Source: DASSKA01 sp963839365 (GTDB lineage: Bacteria; Actinomycetota; Actinomycetes; Propionibacteriales; Nocardioidaceae). From it: a DNA stretch of 64,000 nt. Where the stretch lies: the NCBI GenBank assembly GCA_963839365.1, contig CAWIUT010000003.1, positions 545,472 through 609,471 on the forward strand. The letters are read 5' to 3'. Positions 53,567-61,560 of this stretch are shown one piece after another (position 1 is the stretch's first letter; each line of letters starts with the position of its first letter). The translations under genes were made by a program, and so were the position numbers. The notes under the pieces are model-generated. The model made no database searches. It had not been told where the DNA came from and saw only the letters and a list, made by a program, of their open reading frames with translations.

Positions 53567-53941
53567 TCAGTCCCAGCAGAGGCAGAACGGGTGGCCGACG
53601 GGGTCGAGATAGACCCGCCAGTTCGAGCCCTCGTCGATACCGGGTTGCAGGTCGGAACGACGGGCGCCGAGCGCCAGGACCTGCTGCTCGGCCTGGTCAA
53701 CGTCGTCGACGGTCACGTCGATGTGGAACTGCTGCCCGTGCTGCGCTCTGGGCCAGTCGGGCGGCTGGTAGTCCGGGGCCCGCTGGAAGCTAAGGATCAC
53801 ATTGCCGCCGTCGCGGAGGTTGACCCAGTCGTCGTCGGCGTACGTGATCTCGCCGCCCACCAGCGCTCGGTAGAACTCCGCCAACGCTCGGGGGTCGGGA
53901 CAGTCCAGCACCACTGCTCGCACCCTTGCGATCGCCGGCAT
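53567..53941 (-). CDS. VOC-superfamily (glyoxalase-like) protein
   Basis: 124 aa from the ATG at 53941. It starts MPAIARVRAVVLDCPDPRAL, then AEFYRALVGGEITYADDDWV and QFHIDVTVDDVDQAEQQVLA, and ends VYLDPVGHPFCLCWD. The paired beta-alpha-beta-beta-beta modules and D-P-x-G-H-P-F-C-L ending are the glyoxalase-like group of the VOC superfamily, often unknown-function or resistance-type enzymes. Stand-alone. An alternative upstream GTG exists. Confidence 0.82.
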   Translation of the reverse strand: MPAIARVRAVVLDCPDPRALAEFYRALVGGEITYADDDWVNLRDGGNVILSFQRAPDYQPPDWPRAQHGQQFHIDVTVDDVDQAEQQVLALGARRSDLQPGIDEGSNWRVYLDPVGHPFCLCWD

Positions 53942-54031
53942 GACCAGCACCGTACCTGGCCGGTTCCCCGGCCGACGATCGGGTCCCGCTCGGGACGCAG
54001 ACGGAGGGGAGAGACACCCTGAGACACAGAC

Positions 54032-54063
54032 AGGGCGCCACTTCTGAGACGAAGTAGCGCCCT
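54032..54063 (-). terminator. hairpin following the second tRNA remnant
   Basis: AGGGCGCCACTTC at 54032-54044 pairs with GAAGTAGCGCCCT at 54051-54063 with one mismatch and a 6-base loop. An AT-rich patch lies on the side of the tRNA remnant, as in tRNA terminators. Confidence 0.55.
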
Positions 54064-54082
54064 GACCTGCTATTTTACTTTG

Positions 54083-54118
54083 TAGCGGGGGCAGGATTTG
54101 AACCTGCGACCTCTGGAT
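54083..54118 (-). pseudogene. 3' end of an initiator-tRNA-like gene
   Basis: On the minus strand CATCCAGAGGTCGCAGG continues as TTCAAATCCTGCCCCCGCTA, CA: anticodon-stem end, T arm and acceptor 3' strand, very like actinobacterial tRNA-fMet. The anticodon and 5' half are missing. Bases 54087-54111 are identical to 28983-29007, and both copies are followed by a hairpin. It looks like an integration scar or attachment site. Confidence 0.6.
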
Positions 54119-54571
54119 GAGGTCGGACGCTACGGAACGACTTGGAGGATCGCGGATCTCCTCGGGTTTACACGGGGAGACTTTGCAGTCCACCTCGGAG
54201 TGTAACGGGATACCTCGGGAACGCGGCCGACTGTAAGTGGCCTGTTTATGTCAGCGGCTCGAATCCTTCCTCTCGACCCAACACCCGCGGCAACTGTGAT
54301 CCCCAGCAGCGGCCGTCGATCATGTCCGGGGCGCGCCGCAGGACAATTGACAGGCCGACGGCGATAGCGAGCACGGCACCGTTGACGATGTCGTTTCAGC
54401 TCGGCACGGGCCCTCCGAGTATGGACCCCTGGCTGACCCAGACGAGGAACACCCGCCGCCCGATCGGCCGCGACAACCGGTTGGCCGCTTCACCAAGCTT
54501 CATCATGAGCGAGTGTCCCCGCCTACTGGCAGCGCTCCGGCGTCCTTCCATCCAGGGCACGGCGTAATCTT
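54119..54571. other. gene-poor stretch beside the tRNA remnant
   Basis: The only protein-like piece is a short minus-strand frame near 54396-54510 (MKLGEAANRLSRPIGRRVFL) with no known family and no clear start signal. The rest is unassigned. Confidence 0.4.
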
Positions 54572-54600
54572 GTATGACGGTGTTACGATACTCGTCATAC
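54572..54600. promoter_or_regulatory. inverted-repeat operator upstream of the RHH/YfbU gene
   Basis: GTATGACG (54572-54579) and CGTCATAC (54593-54600) are perfect 8-bp arms with a 13-base spacer, so the half-sites are 21 bases apart, two helical turns. The repeat ends 23 bases before the ATG, covering the promoter region. Ribbon-helix-helix proteins commonly bind such sites to control their own genes. Confidence 0.65.
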
Positions 54601-54623
54601 GCCAGTACGAGAGGTACGCCGCC

Positions 54624-55400
54624 ATGGCAGTACTGAACATCCGAGTGGACGACCGGGTCCGCGACCAGCTCAAGGAGATGGCGGACGACCAGGGCGTGAC
54701 GACTCAGCGAGTACGTCCGCGACCTGCTGATGGAGGCGGTCGTGCCCGTCTTCGAGCGCGAGGTGGAGCACGGCGACGAGCCCCCGGCCGAGAGCATGCG
54801 GATCATCGACCGGCAGGTGCTCTCGCTGCTGCACCGGATCCTCGGCCGAGTGCTGCCGGAGGACGCCAACGACGTCGACGGCGACCTGGAGTACCAGCTG
54901 ATGCGCGCGAAGATCCTCGAGGAGGGCTACACGGGCGAGTACTGGTACGAGACCGCCGGCTTCAGCACCGAGCTGTCGAAGCGCGACTGCGGTCGCGTGT
55001 CGGACATCCTGCAGATGTTCCGCATCATCACCTACAGCATCGACCACCTCGAGAAGGAGGGGACGCCCGTCGACGAGAAGCTGGCCCACCAGCTCGAGTT
55101 CCAGGGCTTCGACCACAACGACGCGCTCGAGGGGCACATGGCGAGCTACGTCGAGTACCTGATGCGCGACGGCGACCGCTGGACCGAGCTGAAGCCCCAG
55201 CTCGAGCGCAACGACGCGGGAACTCGCACTCGCCCGTGCTCGACACCTACCTGCGGATGCTGTCCGAGTACCGCCGCATCATGGACAGCCGCGAGCGGGG
55301 AGTCCGCCGCATCGACTACCTCTTGTCGCTCGAGGAGCTGGAGCAGATCGCCGATGCGCGGGTCCACCCTCCCACCGGACCCCGAAGAGCTGACCGAGCG
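54624..55400 (+). pseudogene. ribbon-helix-helix plus YfbU-domain protein, several frameshifts
   Basis: The ATG at 54624 (GAGAGGTACGCCGCC upstream) opens MAVLNIRVDDRVRDQLKEMA, a ribbon-helix-helix strand and helix. An extra A near 54701 shifts the frame; corrected it reads LSEYVRDLLMEAVV, completing the RHH. The YfbU domain follows: RIIDRQVLSLLHRILGRVLP, EEGYTGEYWYETAGFSTELS, DCGRVSDILQMFRIITYSI, HQLEFQGFDHNDALEGHMAS. A missing base near 55219 and another slip near 55366 shift it again before the end (LDTYLRMLSEYRRIMDSRER; LSLEELEQIADARVH). The 3' limit is uncertain. RHH-YfbU proteins are suspected antitoxin- or regulator-like; function unproven. Confidence 0.75.
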
Positions 55401-55442
55401 GAGGGGCGCTTTGGGTCGGAAGGCCGCAGCCTGCTCCGCCGC

Positions 55443-56597
55443 TCAGTCGCCTGCTGTCTCGTCCGCTCCGAACGCCACGGCCTCGTCGCGCATGCCCTCC
55501 AGGACCTCGAAGTTGCGCAGCACGATCTCGGGGTCATGGGTGTGGGTCGCTTCAGCCGGGACATCCGCTCGAGCACCTCCTCGTCGGTCAGGTGGTCCAG
55601 CCACGCCGCGATCTGCTCGGCGCTCGGGGAGCCGTCCATCTGGCCGAGCATGTCGACCATGTCGATCCGGACCGATGCCGCGCCCAGGCGCTGCTTGTGC
55701 CGATCGGCTGCTGACGTGCTCGACCCCGCCGAGATCGCGCGGCATTCGTCGTCGTGCCCGACCGCGATCTCGTAGCGGGTCGGCAGCTCGGGCCTGGGCG
55801 GCTCCATGCCAGTGACGAGGCCGCGGCACCGCCTGGGTGCGGACCCAGTGGGAGATCTCCTCGAGCTCCTGCATCAGCACCGGCCATCGATCCGTGCCGG
55901 GCCGGTTGATGCCGACAGTCGGAAAGAGCGCGACCGGCACCCGGGTGCCGAACGGGGTCTCCGCGATGACGTCCCCCCCCGCAGCGGCACCTCGGGCCGA
56001 GGCGGGAGGCTACGGACCGAGCGAGGCATCTGGTCGTCCTTGTACATGGCGGCGATGCGGACCGCGGTGACCGCTGGAGTCCGGTGCTTCGCGTGGTTCG
56101 TGTGGAGCACGAGGCGGGCCAGCGGGTGGTTCTCGGCGTCCTTCCGGTTGAACGGCTGCAGCCCGTCGATCCGCTTCACCAGGTCGCTGCCGGGATGCAG
56201 CGACGCGGGCCGTTCTTCACGCGACCCTTCGCCCAGGACTCGAAGTCCTCGGCCTTGCGGGACGCCGGGATCTCGACCAGGCGCGCCGCCTTCTCGTCCA
56301 GCGTCCGTCGTGGAACTCGACCTCGGCGAACAGCGCGTGCTCGAGCGCCGCTCGGAGCGCGACCAGCGCATCGGCGACGAGCAGCGGGACCTTCCGCGGG
56401 ATCGGGGCCACGTGCGTCACGACGGTGCGCGTGTTGGGGAAGGCGAGCTGCTCCTCGAGCCCGAAGACGCCATCGGGCTGCGTCTGGTAGGCGAAGAGCA
56501 GGTCGGCGACCTGGCCGACGAGCTCATCCGCATGCGACAGGGTCGCGGCCACGCCGAGCTGGTGATCGGGCAGCCAGTGGTGCATCGAGTCCTTCAC
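55443..56597 (-). pseudogene. unrecognised ~380-aa protein, many frameshifts
   Basis: Successive frames on the minus strand give one continuous protein-like text from ATG 56597: MHHWLPDHQLGVAATLSHAD, QVADLLFAYQTQPDGVFGLE, VPLLVADALVALRAALEHAL, RIDGLQPFNRKDAENHPLAR, TPAVTAVRIAAMYKDDQMPR, VALFPTVGINRPGTDRWPVL, ELPTRYEIAVGHDDECRAIS, QIAAWLDHLTDEEVLERMSR, PEIVLRNFEVLEGMRDEAVA. At least five single-base slips separate these. No family is recognised. It converges on the RHH/YfbU gene with about 40 bases between them, so they could form a functional pair. Confidence 0.55.
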
Positions 56598-56985
56598 GAC
56601 GGGATCCTATGCGGCGTGCGCATGCGGCGGCGAGGTCGCCGGAGAACCCTTGAGGTGGCCTACTCGACCTTGCCGGTCAAGTCCTCGGACTGATCCGTTC
56701 GTTACTGCCAGGCGCGTCCGGTTACCGGCACCGACATCGGTTGACCGCAGACGTCGGGTGTGTCATCCCCGTTAAGGCCGCAGCGCTGTCTCGGGCGCTC
56801 GATTGATCGCGGCTCCCGAAGTTGATTCTCCGTCGAGCAGTCGGAGTGCGGTCTCAGCCGTGCGACTGGGACTTCCCAGAAGAGCGGCGACTCGTACGCA
56901 GTCGGCTCTCAACCGATGACCCACGTCGGCCCGCGCACCGCACATCCGTACCCGAACTAACCAGACCCTCGAAAGCGTATTCAGG
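56598..56985. other. intergenic region without a recognisable gene
   Basis: About 390 bases between two minus-strand genes. No credible coding frame or RNA structure seen. Confidence 0.45.
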
Positions 56986-59900
56986 CTAGGCCTCGACGAA
57001 TGGGAGCAGCTCGCCATTCTCGTCCAGGCAGTCCAAGATGTCGCGGTGCGGGATGTCGTCCGTTGCGTAGCCGTACCGCCGGATGAGCAGGTCGCGCATC
57101 GCGTCCTCGCCGGCTACCTCGGTGCGACCGACGAGACCCCAGGTCTGGGCGATGGTGGAAGTCTGGACGGTGAGGTTGAAGGTGATCTCGGCGTCGTTGA
57201 ACCACTCCAGCGGCACCACTGGAGAATCCTCGGTTTCCGGCTCACGGGCAAGCTTGAGCGCCTCCTTCGGGTCCCCAACTCCGGGAAGCATCCCTGCATC
57301 TCGCAGACGCCAGTTCCACTTCATGTTGGCCAGGGTCGCGAGGATCTGCCAGTCGAGCCAGCCCTCTCCTTGCAAACGCTCGATGGTTGCGCGGATGCGC
57401 TCATCGGCAAGGAGGCGGGGATAGGTGTACCGCATCAGGTCGTAGACGGACTCGTACCGGCTGCGGACGGCAGCAAGAGATTCCTCGTGGTCGTAGCGGT
57501 TCCCCGGCTCGGTTGACGGACCCAACGCCGGGTGCGCGGTCGGAGCGTAGGAACTTGAGGACGTGGGTCGAGTAGCTGCTGCACAGCGGTCGAAGTGCTC
57601 GGGCTTCAGCAGGTCGGCGGCATCCTGGTACGAGCGGCCGAGGACGACCTTGTGGGGCAGGCCAGCCTTGTACATCGGCTCCATGGTCGCCTTGAGGTCG
57701 TCGATCGACCCCGCGTGGACGATTTGGATGAGCTGGAAACAGAAGGTCACGAGCGATGCGGCGTGAGCGTCCTGCTCGTCGACGTCTGAGGAGATCGTGA
57801 CGTGGGCGCGCAGTTCTGGCTCGTCGTCATCCACGTCGAAGCCGTCAACCTCGTGACCGGCGTCGTCGACTACGTCGACGTCGATGTAGACGGTGCTGTT
57901 GATGAGGACGGGGTGCTGGCGGGCGATGTCGGCGACGAACACCTGGAAGGCGGCGCAGAGACCTTCGGCGGTGAGCACGGTGGTCTTGTCGTTGGTGAAG
58001 CTGAAGATCCACCTGACTCCGAGCGCGTGAAAGTCGATGACGCGTTCCGGGCCAAGGTCGGCGAAGACAGGTCCGGCGAGCTGTTTGGCCGCCTCGTCCT
58101 GGAACTCCTCCTCGGTCATCGTGTACTCGGCGCCGGCCTCGGTGACCATTTCGTCGATCATCTCGTACCAGTCGGTGCGCCAGTGAGCTTCCTTGATGAC
58201 GGCCTCTAGTTCGGCCGATACATCCGGACGGCGCTGACGCCGAGGCCCTGGGTGACGAGCTGGGCATGGAGGTCGGGGTACTTCTCGAAGTCGAACGGGT
58301 CGGGCAAGTACTGACCACGTGCGAGGACGCCACTTCGGTGAGACCAGCGGCGTCGGCCCAGGTTCCTGCGTGTTGCGCGTAGCGGGCCGCCTCGAGGAGC
58401 GCCTTCGGGAGGTGCTCCTTGTCGTCGTTGTCGCCGGCGACCAGGGCGATGGATGCGGCGGAGCATGCGTACATCTTGGCGGCGTAGGTCGGTCCCAGGT
58501 CTTCGTAGATCTTGGCGATGTAGCGCATCGTGAGCAGGGCGCCGTAGAGCGTGTCGCCGTTGAACCAGTTGATCTTGGCTTGGTGGAGCTCTGCGAGGGC
58601 CTCCAGCGGTTTGCCGGCCTTCATGAGGGCAGTGCTGCGGTCCCGGAACCGCTCTGCAAGCGCTATTCGCCCTCGATGCGGGTCGCTGTTTCGTCGAGTC
58701 CATCGCGGCCTTTTGCGTACTTCGATGGTCGATGAGGGCCGGTATGAACAGGTCGAACGCGTCGCGAGTGATGACGCGGAATTGTACGCGCGCGCTCCGG
58801 CAGGAGGTCGATCAAACGGTCGAAGTAGGTCATGGCGTTGTCGAAGGCGACCGCGCCGGGAGGAAGGCCGGTGATATCGACGTCAAAGTTCTCCATCTTG
58901 ACCCCGATGGTTGGCGTGATATCGGTCTTTGCTGGCTTGCCGGTCTTGGCGTCGACGTCCCGCCAGTCCGGGATCAGATAGCTGTACGCGAGCGTGCCGG
59001 TCAGCGTGGAGGCCCGGATGGGGTAAGTGACGGGGTCGGTGTCGTCGAGGAGCGCGATGGCGTGGTCGCGAAGCCCCTGAAGTGCTTCGCCGATCTCGTC
59101 CGCAGACGCTGCTGCGCGGCCTGTGCTCCACATGACGCCCCAGTAGCTGGCGAGTGTGACGGCGTCGTCGACGACGTTCTGGTGGTCACTGTTGCGCGCG
59201 TAGGCAATAGCTCGCCTGATGAGGGGCTCGAGCCCAGTGGCTTCCCCCATGCCGCGCCAGCGGGCGACCGCCATCTCGTAGCAGGCACGGAACACGAGCT
59301 CGCTGTCGTCGCCGTCATCTTTGTGGTTCAGGAAGGCGCCCATGAAGTCGAGCCACTCTGGGAGATCGCCGTTCGTTTCGGCGTCCCATGTGGCGTGGCG
59401 GATTCCGTGGGTGACTTCGCCTTGAGTGGCCGGAGTCAGCGCCGCCGGGCCTTTGTTGGCACGAAGGTTCTCGAGCAGCTCGGAGTACCATTCGGGGGCC
59501 GATCCTTCTTCGTCGAGCGGCGGGATCATCGACGATGGGAGGTCGAGGTACTGCTGGGCGACCCAGACCAGGTCGGGCTCGGCGAGCAGGGTGGAGATGG
59601 CTCTCCCGGAGAAGATGTCGAGGGTGATGCCGTAGTCGTCCCTGGCGGCTTTCTTCAGGTCGTGAATGGCGGCAGCTGGGATGGAGTGGACGCTGAAGAA
59701 CGCGACGTGTTCGACCGGGTCAGCGTCTTCGGCGCAGATGCCGGCGAGGTCGGCGAGGACCTTGGACTTCAGGGGTGGCTGCTGGACGGTGCAGGCGATG
59801 ACGGTCGGCTTGGTGGATGCGGACGCGGAGAACCCGGCCGAGTGTGGCAACTCTTCAGGGATGCGGGTCATGTACGACTCGGCGTCGCGTTGCTGATCCC

Positions 59901-60063
59901 CTCCGGCGCTGACCGGACCGTTGGCGATGAGGATGTTCGACGAGATTCGCTTGCGGGCGATGCGGGTGGCGATCTCCTCGAACTCGTGGTGCTCGTTTCG
60001 CGAGGCCATCTCGGTGAGCTTGTAGTCGATGAACGCCTCGGCTTCGGGAATCGGTTCCGCCAC
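56986..60063 (-). pseudogene. ~1,000-aa protein with nuclease-like N-terminus and helical repeats, frameshifted
   Basis: From a GTG at 60063 the first ~410 codons are in one frame. Residues ~20-180 resemble a PD-(D/E)xK-type restriction-endonuclease-like domain: HEFEEIATRIARKRISSNIL, the motif GPVSAGGDQQRDAES (~49-63), then VIACTVQQPPLKSKVLADLA (~88-107), ending LAEPDLVWVAQQYLDLPSSM. Residues 200-400 are helical and TPR-like (ELVFRACYEMAVARWRGMGE). After several slips (near 58790, 58700, 58320 and 58210) the text resumes: MKAGKPLEALAELHQAKINW, YAAKMYACSAASIALVAGDN, then TMTEEEFQDEAAKQLAGPVF, a beta-rich part and YATDDIPHRDILDCLDENGE at the C-terminus. I know no characterised homologue; a defence role is inferred from the domain and neighbours. 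Confidence 0.65.
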
Positions 60064-60206
60064 ATGACAAGTCTGACGGGTCGTTCCGACATCTCGAGGT
60101 ACGCCGCGCCCTGGGCGCCGCGCGCGCCACTCAACGCTCGCTGCCCTCGGCGGCGGCCGCCAGCGCCCGGTCGATCAGTCGCGGGTCGTCATTGGACCGG
60201 ACCGGG

Positions 60207-61237
60207 TCACAACCCGAGATCGCGGCTGGAGGTCACCTGCATGGCCTCCAGCGGGCGAATGTAGTGCTCGACGAGGGTGGAGATGCGGGTGTGGCGGGTC
60301 TGGGCGGCGATGCGGTCGAGTCCGACGCCGGCCAGGGCGGCGGTGGTGGCGTGCCCGGCGCGCAACGAGTGACCGCTGATCCGCTCGGACGGGATGCCCG
60401 CTGCGGCGGCGCGTTCCTTGAGCATGCGGGCCAGGCCGCTGCCGGTGAAGGGCTGGTGCCGATGCAGTCGTAGCGGAAACCGAGGAAGAGCGGCCCCGGG
60501 TCGGTGCCACGCCGTTCGAGCCAGGCATCCAGCGCAGAGACGGGGTCGGTCTCGGCGTGGCTGCCGTGGGCGACGCCGACGAGCTGGCCGCGGGCTTCGG
60601 GGTCGGTCTTGGATTTGCGGACTCGGATGAGCAGGCCTTCGGGCTTGGGTTCGATGTCGTCGAGCTGGAGTCCGGCGAGCTCGGAGCGACGCAGGGCCGA
60701 GGCGAAGCCGAGCAGGATGAGGGCGGTGTCCCGGGTGCCGCGTGCGGTAGCACGGTCGATGTGAGCGACCATGCGGCGGATGTCATCGGTGCTAAGCGGC
60801 CGGGACTGGCGGCGGGGTGCGGTGCCCAGGGTGCGACGCAGGCCGCGGCGGACGGCCTTGACCGACGGGTCGGTGCTCGGGTTCGCCTGGCCTTCGGTCT
60901 CGTGGGTGGCGGCGATCCGGCACACGCGCACTCGATGGTGCCCGCGGCGACGCCCTGGGCGGCGAAGTCGGTGAGGTACGCGCAGACGCAGCCGGGGTCG
61001 CTGGCATCGCGGTGATCCCGCGCCCGGAGCACCAGCGTTCGAAGCGTCCCCATTGCCAGGCATAGGACCTGCGCGTGGACTCCAGCGACCGGCCGCGACG
61101 GCCGTAGCGATCCGATCGAGGTCCTGGGTGGTCAGCCCGTCGGGCAGAGATTCGGACCATCCGAGGCTGCGGATGCCGGGAACGGCAGCGGCCGGAGCGA
61201 GGGTGGCGTCGTACGCGGTGACGAGTGCGAGAGTCAT
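60207..61237 (-). pseudogene. tyrosine recombinase/integrase, frameshifted
   Basis: Pieces in three frames assemble a phage-type integrase. N-terminal DNA-binding SAM-like part: STRRSYAWQWGRFERWCSGR, CAYLTDFAAQGVAAGTIECA. Catalytic part: RPLSTDDIRRMVAHIDRATA, the first Arg in GFASALRRSELAGLQLDDIE, DAWLERRGTDPGPLFLGF, the HxxR of ISGHSLRAGHATTAALAGVG, and the nucleophile Tyr in HTRISTLVEHYIRPLEAM. All catalytic residues survive but at least four single-base slips break the frame. It lies between two large defence-like genes. Confidence 0.8.
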
Positions 61238-61560
61238 GCGCTCGTCCTACCGACCCGCGCCACAGGCAGGTCCACCCGGGCTGGCCTGGGGTGGGACTGG
61301 GGAGCGTTTAGGCCGGGTCTCGCCGCGGTCGACCCAACGTGGGGGGCGAGGGCCGGCACGCACCAAGTCCAACCGTATTCGACCCTCACCAGTCGCGGAG
61401 CCAACCCCTACGGAACGAGCGTCGCACCGCCCACTATGGGCGTGCACTTCTCCAGCTAGCTGGCGCCGTCGCCCAAAACAAGGCGCTAAACGGCCTTGCG
61501 CTCATAGGAGTAGTCGGTGGTGATGCGTAGGTCCCCGTATGCGTTCATTGGCAGTTCAGG
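61238..61560. other. region between integrase and endonuclease genes
   Basis: About 320 bases, the space between two divergent genes. No attachment-site-like repeat or strong promoter recognised. Confidence 0.4.
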
